Shown here: piece by piece, positions 46,771-54,186 of the stretch
Numbering within the stretch: position 1 is the first letter of the stretch
How the letters are laid out: the number at the start of each line of letters is the position of its first letter
From: a virus
DNA length: 64,000 bases
Virus record (IMG/VR): IMGVR_UViG_3300029266_000670
Location: 1-64,000 of that record
Strand: one strand, 5' to 3'
Made by a program: the position numbers and the translations under genes
The notes under the pieces: generated by a model
The model's input: only the letters and a program-made list of their open reading frames with translations
The model's database searches: none
Told to the model about the DNA's origin: nothing

Positions 46771-47730
46771 TTAGTTTAAGTCTATATTTCCATTTTGCAT
46801 TATAATTTTTCCGCCGTCACCCTGAAGAACTTTGACCTCATCTACACCACCCACGCTCATTACTTTTCCTGATGCAAAATCAATTTCTTCACTGGCGTTG
46901 ACTTGAAACTTCTTACAGTTGACGACAAAATCATCTTCTGTGTTGAAGTTGACTATATCACTTTTTACAGTAAAATTCTTTGCTTTAATATTACAGTTTC
47001 CACCTGTCGTTATATTTAGAGACCCCCCTACTAACATATTTTCGTCTAATAGTTTTATGGTATAACCATGACCTGTTGACTTGATTACTAAAGTTCCATC
47101 TGGGTGAAACTCAACGAAAGAACCTGAATTGTGATACACATGAATTCTCTCTGCACTTGGTGAATCATCTATCTCTATCACATGTCCACTGTTGGATTCG
47201 TATACAGTATTCTGTGGATATACTGGATTAGCAGGAGATGGTGGTTCTTTCCAAGAAACCTCGGGTAGAGCAGTTTCTACATTCTCTTGTGGTTGTTTCT
47301 TGGAACCAGGCGAACCTTCTTGTGGGGAACTATATGCAAGTAGGTTGGTGTCTGCTATTTGATCATATAAATTATTTTTTACCAAATCATATGGATCATT
47401 AAACCCCTCTGCTGGTTTATTGGGTTGTGTGTTTTGGCCAGGAACCGTCCCCATTATAATAGGAGACTGTGCTTCAGTTCCATCCGCAAAGAATCCAAAT
47501 ACATGTGTGCCTGGCAAATATCCAGGCACCGTACAACCCTTACCTTGTGTGCTTGCACTGGTGACTGGAAATATAGATGTAGCCCAAGGAAGTTGAGCAG
47601 TAGGAAGTACGCTCAGATCTGGTTCGTGATAACCAACAACTCGAACTCGGGCTCTTCCCATAAGTTCTGGGTCATTGTGATCTTCCACCACTCCGAACCA
47701 CCAAACGAATTCTCCGTTCATATTAATCAT
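46771..47730 (-). CDS. 5: gp5-like central spike protein without lysozyme domain
   Basis: The 319-aa protein has an N-terminal OB-fold (FVWWFGVVEDHNDPELMGRARVRVVGYHEPD, then LPWATSIFPVTSAS and GTHVFGFFADGTEAQSPIIMGTVPG), a Pro-rich linker, and a C-terminal triple-stranded beta-helix with VgrG-like octad repeats (GHVIEIDDSPSAERIHVYHNSGSFVEFHPDG...). T4 gp5 (575 aa) carries a lysozyme between these parts; here that region holds only linker. The start ATG at 47730 overlaps the stop of the small upstream gene; a second ATG three codons in is possible. It trimerises on gp27 to form the cell-puncturing spike. Confidence 0.88.
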   Translation of the reverse strand: MINMNGEFVWWFGVVEDHNDPELMGRARVRVVGYHEPDLSVLPTAQLPWATSIFPVTSASTQGKGCTVPGYLPGTHVFGFFADGTEAQSPIIMGTVPGQNTQPNKPAEGFNDPYDLVKNNLYDQIADTNLLAYSSPQEGSPGSKKQPQENVETALPEVSWKEPPSPANPVYPQNTVYESNSGHVIEIDDSPSAERIHVYHNSGSFVEFHPDGTLVIKSTGHGYTIKLLDENMLVGGSLNITTGGNCNIKAKNFTVKSDIVNFNTEDDFVVNCKKFQVNASEEIDFASGKVMSVGGVDEVKVLQGDGGKIIMQNGNIDLN

Positions 47731-47869
47731 TAGGTTCTGCCCATTTTTCTGCCCAGAATTTCCATGCGTCTAGTTCTTCTTTAGTATGATCTCTACTTTT
47801 GAGATTCTTTAGTCGTTCTTCGTAGCCCTTGTATTCCTGATATTCTTTAAACTTCATGTTGTCACTCAT
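47723..47869 (-). CDS. 48-aa unknown protein between hub and spike genes
   Basis: The start ATG (47867-47869) overlaps the stop of the gp27-like gene (ATGA) and has GGAG seven bases upstream. The stop overlaps the start of the gp5-like gene. The protein is charged and helical (KFKEYQEYKGYEERLKNLK...WKFWAEKWAEPND). Tight coupling on both sides argues that it is translated and may be a chaperone or small subunit of the hub-spike complex. I do not recognise the family. Confidence 0.65.
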   Translation of the reverse strand: MSDNMKFKEYQEYKGYEERLKNLKSRDHTKEELDAWKFWAEKWAEPND

Positions 47870-49146
47870 AATAATTCTCCTTGTTGATTTTGTTTAGACT
47901 CAAAACGTGACTGATCTGGAATTTGAATTGCACTAGAATCTGTGCAAGCCTCTATCACCATAGTATATCCATCGAATTTACTTATGGTATGTTTTACTGA
48001 TGTAACTATGTACATTCCACTACGGTATTTATCTTTATTATTTACACCTACATTACTAGAAAATCTTTGTTTGTTGAAGTTCATTTTAATTTTATCTCCA
48101 ACATTCAATGAACTGTTTCCCGAAACTAAAAACTTAATTCTTCTATTCAAGAGTGAATTCAATTGGGACATTCGTGTTATTATACCATCTGAGGGAAATA
48201 TACCAGAATATAAATGGTAGTTTGAAAATGTGGGGGATGATAAAGATGAAACTTCTGTTTTTGAATTCAATTCGTATTCATTTAGATTGACTACTTTATT
48301 GAATGTATCTTCGTAACTATGCTTTACTGTATTGATAGATTTAGTTTTCACATCGTACTGAGTAACAAATCCACTATACACTCCGTTTGAGATTTCATCA
48401 AGGACATTTTCTTTACCCACAAATGTCAAATCCTGTATACGAAATCTAGAAGAAAATAAATCAGTTCCCGTTGTTTGATCTCCTACATCAAGTTCAAACG
48501 AGTAATACGAATCTGGTCTTAATTCCTGTACAAACAGATCTGAAAGAGAGACAAAACTAAATCCTGTAAAATCTTCAAAGAACATAAAGTTACATTGGTT
48601 ATTAGAAGTTTTTGCCTTTTTACTTAGGAAATTTAAATGAGTAAACGGACTTGCGAAAGGAAGGACTACTGTGTATTCTGATTCAGATTGTGCCGTGTTT
48701 AGTGGACTGGACTCTGGGAAATTTTGACTCCATATGGCTCCAGCTATATCAGATAGAGTTCCTGTATATGATCTCGAAGTTTTGATCTTTGCATTGCTTA
48801 ATACTTCGGGAGAAACGAATTTAAATTTGTAATAAGTAGTAGATCCAGATTCCTTCAAAATTACATCTTCTCTAGAGTATAAGTTCATCTTCATACTAAC
48901 TGTTCTACAGCCTGGAGTATAGAATTCTAGATCTAGCATTTCATTATTTTTAAGGGGAAGAGTATTGAACAAGTCTAAACCATCAGATACCATAAGTTCG
49001 CACGACATGGGCGTTCCGAAAATATCCTGAAATATACTAAATTCATTATACACATCCATCAACGATATAATATCACCCGAATCTAAGATTAGATTCAATG
49101 ATACCAATTCATAGTCGTTGGATCTTTGGTATTTGGTTCTTTGCAT
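47866..49146 (-). CDS. 27: gp27-like baseplate hub protein
   Basis: A 426-aa protein (T4 gp27 391) in front of the spike gene. The layout fits the hub fold of gp27/gpD/VgrG gp27 domain: an N-terminal beta barrel (NEFSIFQDIFGTPMSCELMVSDGLDLFNTLPL), a middle domain with HLNFLSKKA..., and a second barrel near the C-terminus (KFLVSGNSSLNVGDKIKMNFNK...YRSGMYIVTSVKHTI). It would form the trimeric platform joining tube to spike. Identification is from pattern and position, not close identity. Confidence 0.75.
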   Translation of the reverse strand: MQRTKYQRSNDYELVSLNLILDSGDIISLMDVYNEFSIFQDIFGTPMSCELMVSDGLDLFNTLPLKNNEMLDLEFYTPGCRTVSMKMNLYSREDVILKESGSTTYYKFKFVSPEVLSNAKIKTSRSYTGTLSDIAGAIWSQNFPESSPLNTAQSESEYTVVLPFASPFTHLNFLSKKAKTSNNQCNFMFFEDFTGFSFVSLSDLFVQELRPDSYYSFELDVGDQTTGTDLFSSRFRIQDLTFVGKENVLDEISNGVYSGFVTQYDVKTKSINTVKHSYEDTFNKVVNLNEYELNSKTEVSSLSSPTFSNYHLYSGIFPSDGIITRMSQLNSLLNRRIKFLVSGNSSLNVGDKIKMNFNKQRFSSNVGVNNKDKYRSGMYIVTSVKHTISKFDGYTMVIEACTDSSAIQIPDQSRFESKQNQQGELL

Positions 49147-49147
49147 A

Positions 49148-50035
49148 TTATGCCTGTATTAATTCTTCAAATGCAGTGACTACGGTGCTTAGATAATCGG
49201 GATGGATTAACTTTATACTTCTCTTTGTCTCGTTTATCGCTAAATCATTCTCGAAGTTTGTTACGACGTGATTTAGATTTCTCGATCCACTTATTCCCAA
49301 ATAAGCACCTAATCTAGTTTCCCAAAATGCAGGAGATGATGTCACATAGGATCCAGTAGTGCCTGTCAATCCTATTGGTGTGCCATCAGTTGCGGCTAAT
49401 GGATTTAAACGATCTCCAGTCGCAGTCTCGAAATGGTGAAGTCCGTTGTATACATCTTCTGCATATTTAACTCTGGCTATTAAATTTTCAGAACCTCGGA
49501 CCGCTCCTACTAAGGATCCTGTAGTAAAGTATGTGTGTTCTCCACCGTCTACTCTAATTCTGTTTAGTGAAGGTTCATCCGAAACGACTCTTGCTCTGAC
49601 TGCGTAGTTTTGCTTGGTAATTCCATACGAATCTTTAACGTCTGTGGTTGAGTAGATTGTTTCATCTGAAGAGAAAGTAACACCTAAAACTTCTGCGGTA
49701 TTTCCGTAACTCGTTAGGTAAAGATAACGTCCGTAGTTTTTACGTTTAGAATAGTTTTCAACAGAAACCGTATCCAACGCAATATCATAATAAGGATTTA
49801 AAGCCTCATTTACAAGGAGAACCACCCAAAAGTAATCCACAGTATCATATAAGCGATGTGATATGTTTTCTGCTGTATCCCCGTCCTTCGTATCATAGTC
49901 GATGTAAAATGTATTTTCGAGTTTACCTACGCTACGAATTTCAACTCGACGAAGAATATCCGTAACTAGTTTTCGTTTAGTCTTTGTGCCGAATCTGTCT
50001 AAATATGATATTACTGGAAATTTATCAAAGTACAT
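49148..50035 (-). CDS. 53: gp53, baseplate wedge protein
   Basis: The N-terminal third (FDKFPVISYLD, TDILRRVEIRS, FYIDYDTKDGDTAENISHRLYDTVDYFWVVLLVNEALNPYYD) matches T4 gp53 and shows its LysM-like fold. The 295 aa exceed T4 (196), with extra beta sequence in the middle. The ATG at 50033-50035 overlaps the gene 48 stop (TGATG); a TTG one codon earlier is ignored. gp53 locks neighbouring wedges around the hub. Confidence 0.9.
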   Translation of the reverse strand: MYFDKFPVISYLDRFGTKTKRKLVTDILRRVEIRSVGKLENTFYIDYDTKDGDTAENISHRLYDTVDYFWVVLLVNEALNPYYDIALDTVSVENYSKRKNYGRYLYLTSYGNTAEVLGVTFSSDETIYSTTDVKDSYGITKQNYAVRARVVSDEPSLNRIRVDGGEHTYFTTGSLVGAVRGSENLIARVKYAEDVYNGLHHFETATGDRLNPLAATDGTPIGLTGTTGSYVTSSPAFWETRLGAYLGISGSRNLNHVVTNFENDLAINETKRSIKLIHPDYLSTVVTAFEELIQA

Positions 50036-51360
50036 CAATAACCCTCTTCGATATCTTCTCTTGTGAGAGGTCTGAGTTCTTGGAATGACATAGTAAGTGA
50101 AGTTCTGACTGGACTACCGTCTGGGAAAGTTGACATAACTGCGTTGGGGGTATAGTCCACATTAACTGCGGTCAATGCACATCTTCCTATCTTGTTAAGA
50201 AAAAGATTTTCTGCCGTGACATCATTATTGAATACTTTATAGTACCTGATCTCGAATTCTGCTGGTACGTTTAGCATTGCGCCGGTTCCGTGTAGTGATG
50301 GGTGTGCGTACTTTCTAAACTCTCTTATGATTTGATTTGTCGTTTGTGCTTCGCCTTTATTTCTGGGTGCAAAACTAAAAGTAAAATCAAAAGTTCTAAC
50401 CTGAACGCCGTTAAATAACATCTCCTGTCGAGGATTTATTGCTAAACCAGATACTGCTTGCATAGCCTGTTCTGCATTTAAATTTGTACCTATAATATTA
50501 GTAAGAGAATCGAAGAAAGAAGCAATACCCCGTCTACCTAAAGCAGCCAGATCTCCAAACTGACCTCGCTGAAGTGTTCCGCTAAGGGCTCTTGCTAAAG
50601 AGAAATCTACTCCATTGTAACTCAAAGATCCGTTATTTACAATTTTATTTGGAATGTATAGTGCAATGGTTGTATCTACCTTAGATGTAGCAGGACTTAT
50701 TCTTACTCTGCTGTTATTGATACTAGTAGTCCGATCCCCAATATTCAAACCAAGATTTCTTGCATTCTCTATTGTGTTATTTGATCGATCCTCTGAAAAT
50801 TGATTTATCTCGGTCTGAGATGATTCATAGAAAGATTTCTTGAATTTGTCTTTAGCCTCATTATAATTTTTCTGTGCTGCATTATACTTGTCTATTGTCG
50901 CCTGATCTGAAATGATAGACTGCCAGGTTTCATCTGCTTCAATGATACCAAGTGCGGCTAATGCTTCACTACCTAAATCTGCTATAGTTGCTCCCGTATT
51001 TAATGAAAAATTCAATGCATTGAAGAGTCCACCTGTATTTTCTATCCCCATTAAATCTGAAATATACACGGCTAATTTATTAACCTCTGCCGCAGAGTCA
51101 CCATCGAGTTCTTGTTGAACATCTTGGACTGCGTTAGTCGCTGCTACGATCTCTGCATTTGTTTTCTCGAACATGGTGAACATAACAAATTGATTATATT
51201 CATCACCACCGAGATTGTCGGGATATTGCAAATCAACTTGACCCTTATTGGGACCAGAAACTACATTATGTCTATGATAATCAAAAATACCAGAAGGTTC
51301 ATTGTTGAGCCTGTGGAAAACATCACGGGATGATCTAGATGTATTGCCTGCTGATGGCAT
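50035..51360 (-). CDS. 48: gp48, baseplate tail-tube cap protein
   Basis: The 441-aa protein (T4 gp48 364) carries the conserved C-terminal tube-like half: NPRQEMLFNGVQVRTFDFTFSFAPRNKGEA...IIREFRKYAHPS...PAEFEIRYY, then LNKIGRCALTAVNVDYTPNAVMSTFPDG and PLTREDIEEGY. The N-terminal part contains a helical insertion (about residues 80-200). It forms the ring between the hub and the first tube or gp54 ring. It has an AGGAG Shine-Dalgarno and is transcribed divergently from gene 4 across only 26 bp. Confidence 0.88.
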   Translation of the reverse strand: MPSAGNTSRSSRDVFHRLNNEPSGIFDYHRHNVVSGPNKGQVDLQYPDNLGGDEYNQFVMFTMFEKTNAEIVAATNAVQDVQQELDGDSAAEVNKLAVYISDLMGIENTGGLFNALNFSLNTGATIADLGSEALAALGIIEADETWQSIISDQATIDKYNAAQKNYNEAKDKFKKSFYESSQTEINQFSEDRSNNTIENARNLGLNIGDRTTSINNSRVRISPATSKVDTTIALYIPNKIVNNGSLSYNGVDFSLARALSGTLQRGQFGDLAALGRRGIASFFDSLTNIIGTNLNAEQAMQAVSGLAINPRQEMLFNGVQVRTFDFTFSFAPRNKGEAQTTNQIIREFRKYAHPSLHGTGAMLNVPAEFEIRYYKVFNNDVTAENLFLNKIGRCALTAVNVDYTPNAVMSTFPDGSPVRTSLTMSFQELRPLTREDIEEGY

Positions 51361-51374
51361 TTAAAACTCCTAAA

Positions 51375-51382
51375 GATACATA
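51375..51382 (+). promoter_or_regulatory. Possible variant late box GATACATA before gene 4
   Basis: A NATACATA-type box on the plus strand, ending 4 nt before the gene 4 ATG, with no Shine-Dalgarno between. It is the only candidate promoter in the 26-bp divergent gap and fits less well than the others. Confidence 0.25.
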
Positions 51383-51386
51383 GAGT

Positions 51387-51821
51387 ATGAGTTATAAGGG
51401 AAGGTATAAATCTAAAAATCCCTCCAAGTATATAGGCGATCCTACTAAGATTATTTATCGTAGTTTGTGGGAAAGACGCTTTATGTTGTACTGTGATGAT
51501 AACGAAAATGTACTATCTTGGGGATCTGAAGAGGTAGTTGTACCTTATAAGTCTCCCGTAGATGGTAAGATGCACCGATACTATGTAGACTTCATTGTAA
51601 AGGTAAAAACCAAAGATGGGAACACTTCTATGAAACTGATTGAAGTCAAACCAAAGAAACAATGTTTACCTCCGAAGAGACAATCAAGAAAAACCAGACG
51701 GTATATCAATGAGGTAAAAACATGGGGGGTCAATTCTGCAAAATGGGAGGCAGCAACTGAATATGCCGAAAGTCGTGGGTGGGTTTTTCAAATTCTAACA
51801 GAGAAAGAATTACAACCATAA
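51387..51821 (+). CDS. 4: gp4, head completion protein (TnsA-like nuclease fold)
   Basis: The 144-aa protein matches T4 gp4 (about 150 aa) through its length: GRYKSKNPSKYIGDPTKIIYRSLWERRFMLYCD, then SEEVVVPYKSPVDGKMHRYYVDF and KLIEVKPKKQCLPPK. The E...D...ExK pattern is that of a restriction-like/TnsA nuclease active site. gp4 is needed to complete heads before tail joining. It heads the plus-strand tail block and its stop overlaps the next start (TAATG). Confidence 0.95.
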   Translation: MSYKGRYKSKNPSKYIGDPTKIIYRSLWERRFMLYCDDNENVLSWGSEEVVVPYKSPVDGKMHRYYVDFIVKVKTKDGNTSMKLIEVKPKKQCLPPKRQSRKTRRYINEVKTWGVNSAKWEAATEYAESRGWVFQILTEKELQP

Positions 51822-52594
51822 TGGCAGATCAACTTATAAAAGAACAGGCTATAGAAATAGGCAATGCTACCCGAACTGTGATATACCAGAGAAATGTTTT
51901 TATAAAAAGAAACCTAAGAAAGCAGTTACTCGAAACTCTATCTTTGGGGTTTGCTTTTAAAGCAATATTTCAAAAGTTCTACCCATCCGAAAAGGAGTCA
52001 ACAGTAGAACCAAAAAAAGCAAGTGAACTCGAAACTTTTGATGATCTTATAAACTTCTTTACCAAGACTATAGAACTTGGATTCGGAGGAGAAGAGGCTA
52101 CTCCAAACGAAGTTACCGAATATCTACTGACTTCGGATGAAGCAATAAGTCCATATGACATTTCAGATGGTGGTATGTTCATGTTCAAGTACGACCCTAC
52201 TACAAAAAATGATCTAAAATATTATGACGCAATCCCACTCATAATCATGATAGGAAGAACTAGCGATGGATTCATAGGGTTGAATCTACACTACCTCCCT
52301 GAAAAATATAGAATAGCCTTACTGAAAAAGTTATTTTCTAGTGTTGATTTTTCTAAAGTAGACGCAGAGAGTGATGTTCAATCCAGATTAAACGTAATAT
52401 CTGCCTATAAACTTATAAAACCGACATACAAACGTTATAAATATGATGGTGTCTCTTCTAGGTTGGTAAGAATACCAATAGAAAATTGGTTGATAGCAGC
52501 TCTACTACCAATTTCTAAATTTGAAGGTAAGTCAAGAAAAGAAGTTTGGGATGACTCCAGAAAAATAATATTCGAAGAAGAAAGAAAAATATAA
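51821..52594 (+). CDS. Conserved virion-associated protein (gp2-like by position)
   Basis: The 257-aa protein starts at the ATG overlapping the gene 4 stop; an upstream frame extension lies inside gene 4 and is ignored. It carries MFMFKYDPTTKNDLKYYDAIPLIIMIGRTSDGFIGLNLHYLPEKYRIALLKKL near the middle, a stretch conserved in marine T4-like phages. In T4, gene 2 (DNA end protector, 274 aa) is next to gene 4, so a gp2-like role is possible, but I cannot confirm it by motif. Confidence 0.5.
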   Translation: MADQLIKEQAIEIGNATRTVIYQRNVFIKRNLRKQLLETLSLGFAFKAIFQKFYPSEKESTVEPKKASELETFDDLINFFTKTIELGFGGEEATPNEVTEYLLTSDEAISPYDISDGGMFMFKYDPTTKNDLKYYDAIPLIIMIGRTSDGFIGLNLHYLPEKYRIALLKKLFSSVDFSKVDAESDVQSRLNVISAYKLIKPTYKRYKYDGVSSRLVRIPIENWLIAALLPISKFEGKSRKEVWDDSRKIIFEEERKI

Positions 52595-53299
52595 ATGCCT
52601 GCACCTAGTATAAACCAAGCAATTACACTGGCTTCTAGGCTATACAAGCCTACGAAGTTTAGACTTCATATTCCCAAACTACCAAATGTCATTGCAAACA
52701 AATCTACCTTGTTTGGAACTGCTTCACAAATCGATACAGAATTACAGTTCGCAACAGAAAGTATATTTTTCCCCTCCAGAAATATATCAAGCGAACCATA
52801 CAAGACAGCAGGGCCTGTTGATGAGATCCCATACGAGTCAACATACAGCGGAGATCTTGATATAGCAATGCGAGTTTCTGCTGATTTTAAAGAAAGAATG
52901 TTCTTTGAAACTTGGATGGACAGCACAGTAAACAGAGTAACACAAGAATTTTACTACCCCGATCAATATCGATGTAATGTTTTCATATCAGCATTAGTTG
53001 ATAATGATAAAGAGATGTTTAGAATTAGATTAAGTGAAGTTTGGCCCAAGTCAATCGGTAGAGTCTCTGTTGGTCAGGGTCTTACAGACACCATTGCAGT
53101 TATGCAAGTACAACTATCGTTCAGACGTTACTTCGTAGAGTTACCAGTAACAGGAGATCCACAATTCCCAAGAGAATCTCTCCCGCCAGGAAAACAAGAA
53201 TGGATAGATACGCATCAAAGATCAGCAGATGAATGGTGGCTAAACCAAGTTGCCCCAATCACAGTAGATGAAGACGGAACAGAATGGTTTGAAGCCTAA
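52595..53299 (+). CDS. 54: Tail-tube-fold protein, probably gp54 (tube initiator)
   Basis: The 234-aa protein begins SINQAITLASRLYKPTKFRLHIPKLPN and has the tube superfamily pattern (STYSGDLDIAMRVSADFKERMFFETWMDSTV; YRCNVFISAL; IRLSEVWPKSIGRVSVGQG). A proline-rich C-terminal tail follows (TGDPQFPRESLPPGKQEW). It sits in a plus-strand hub operon with gp26 and the tape measure. Among T4 proteins, gp54, which nucleates the tube on gp48, fits best; T4 gp54 is longer (320 aa). A minor tube paralogue is the alternative. Confidence 0.6.
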   Translation: MPAPSINQAITLASRLYKPTKFRLHIPKLPNVIANKSTLFGTASQIDTELQFATESIFFPSRNISSEPYKTAGPVDEIPYESTYSGDLDIAMRVSADFKERMFFETWMDSTVNRVTQEFYYPDQYRCNVFISALVDNDKEMFRIRLSEVWPKSIGRVSVGQGLTDTIAVMQVQLSFRRYFVELPVTGDPQFPRESLPPGKQEWIDTHQRSADEWWLNQVAPITVDEDGTEWFEA

Positions 53300-53317
53300 T
53301 ATTAACATGGAGAAATT

Positions 53318-54019
53318 ATGAGTTTACCAAAAATTGAAATACCGACGTATAGCGTAAAACTGTCTGGTATAAACAAGACAATCAAATATCGAGCATACAC
53401 AGTAAAAGAAGAAAAAGTATTATTGATGGCTGTTCAGTCAAGAGAACATAAAGAAGTAATGGAGACAATATTACGATCATGTCAGTCATGCATTTTTGAC
53501 GATATTATTGTTAAAGATTTACCTATTACTGATCTGGAAAAATTAATGGTTTCCATTAGATCAAAGTCGGTAGGAGAAACCACAAAAACTGCACTGAGTT
53601 GTCCGTATTGCGAAGAGAAAACCGATATAGAGATAAATCTAGAAAACATGAAAGAAATTAGTGACATAACGATAGAGAGTGTGGTTCGACTCAACGAGGA
53701 CTATGGTTTACAATTAAAACCACCAACCATGTCTTCCATAAACGATAACCTAATATCAGAACAAGATCTGTTGACTAATTCTATCGTTTCAGCAATAGAG
53801 TCTGTATTTGATAAAGAAAACGTATATGTTTTCTCTGATTATACAGACGACGAAAAGAACAAATTTGTAGATGACTTGAGTATTGAAGATGCTAAAAAAA
53901 TAGCTGAAGGATATATAGGTAAATTACCAAAAAATGTCATCGACATAAATTATAAATGCCCTCATTGTAATAAACAAATAAAAAGAGAACTGGACAATCT
54001 AGTCGATTTTTTTACCTGA
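53318..54019 (+). CDS. 26: gp26, baseplate hub assembly protein (tail assembly chaperone type)
   Basis: The 233-aa protein (T4 gp26 208) begins LPKIEIPTYSVKLSGINKTIKYRAYTVKEEKVLLMA, the conserved T4 baseplate gp26 family opening. Two CxxC pairs, CPYCEEK near residue 94 and CPHCNK near 213, look like a zinc-binding pair. GGAG lies before the ATG. The gene ends at a run of seven T in slippery phase followed by a stem-loop, so part of the ribosomes should enter the -1 frame and make a 289-aa product. This arrangement just before the tape measure parallels the gpG/gpGT chaperones of other tailed phages. Confidence 0.85.
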   Translation: MSLPKIEIPTYSVKLSGINKTIKYRAYTVKEEKVLLMAVQSREHKEVMETILRSCQSCIFDDIIVKDLPITDLEKLMVSIRSKSVGETTKTALSCPYCEEKTDIEINLENMKEISDITIESVVRLNEDYGLQLKPPTMSSINDNLISEQDLLTNSIVSAIESVFDKENVYVFSDYTDDEKNKFVDDLSIEDAKKIAEGYIGKLPKNVIDINYKCPHCNKQIKRELDNLVDFFT

Positions 54020-54050
54020 TTAATAGTCATACCAGTCTTTATGACTATTA
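54007..54050 (+). promoter_or_regulatory. Programmed -1 ribosomal frameshift signal in gene 26
   Basis: Slippery heptamer T TTT TTT at 54007-54013 in the correct codon phase (GAT TTT TTT ACC TGA), a 7-nt spacer, then a perfect 11-bp stem (54021-54031 with 54040-54050) and 8-nt loop. Gene 26 stops at 54017-54019; the -1 frame is open for 57 codons from 54013. Confidence 0.82.
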
Positions 54051-54186
54051 TAAAACGAATCACGAACTGATGTACTGGCACAAATATTCGTTATCAGAAT
54101 TAGATTCATTATATCCTTGGGAAAAGAAACTTTATATTGATATGATTTTAAGTGAAATTACAAAAGAAAAAGAAAATAAATCTTAA
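54013..54186 (+). CDS. -1 frame extension of gp26 (gp51-like C-terminal domain)
   Basis: Fifty-seven codons and a stop, reached by -1 frameshift from gene 26. It reads on through SLYDYYKTNHELMYWH and KYSLSELDSLYPWEKKLYIDML-type sequence (here ...LYIDMILSEITKEKENKS). The 'YxxxELxxMxPWExxxYxxxL' pattern is known from the distal, frameshift-expressed part of tail assembly chaperones that bind the tape measure, and from small gp51-labelled proteins in marine T4-like phages. An internal ATG at codon 20 has no ribosome site. Its stop overlaps the tape-measure start (TAATG). Confidence 0.75.
   Translation, partial: YLINSHTSLYDYYKTNHELMYWHKYSLSELDSLYPWEKKLYIDMILSEITKEKENKS

Noticed and set aside
54070-54186. 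Separate small gene starting at the ATG inside the gene 26 extension
   Set aside because: No ribosome site precedes the ATG, and the open frame extends 19 codons upstream exactly to the slippery site, so frameshift expression explains it better.
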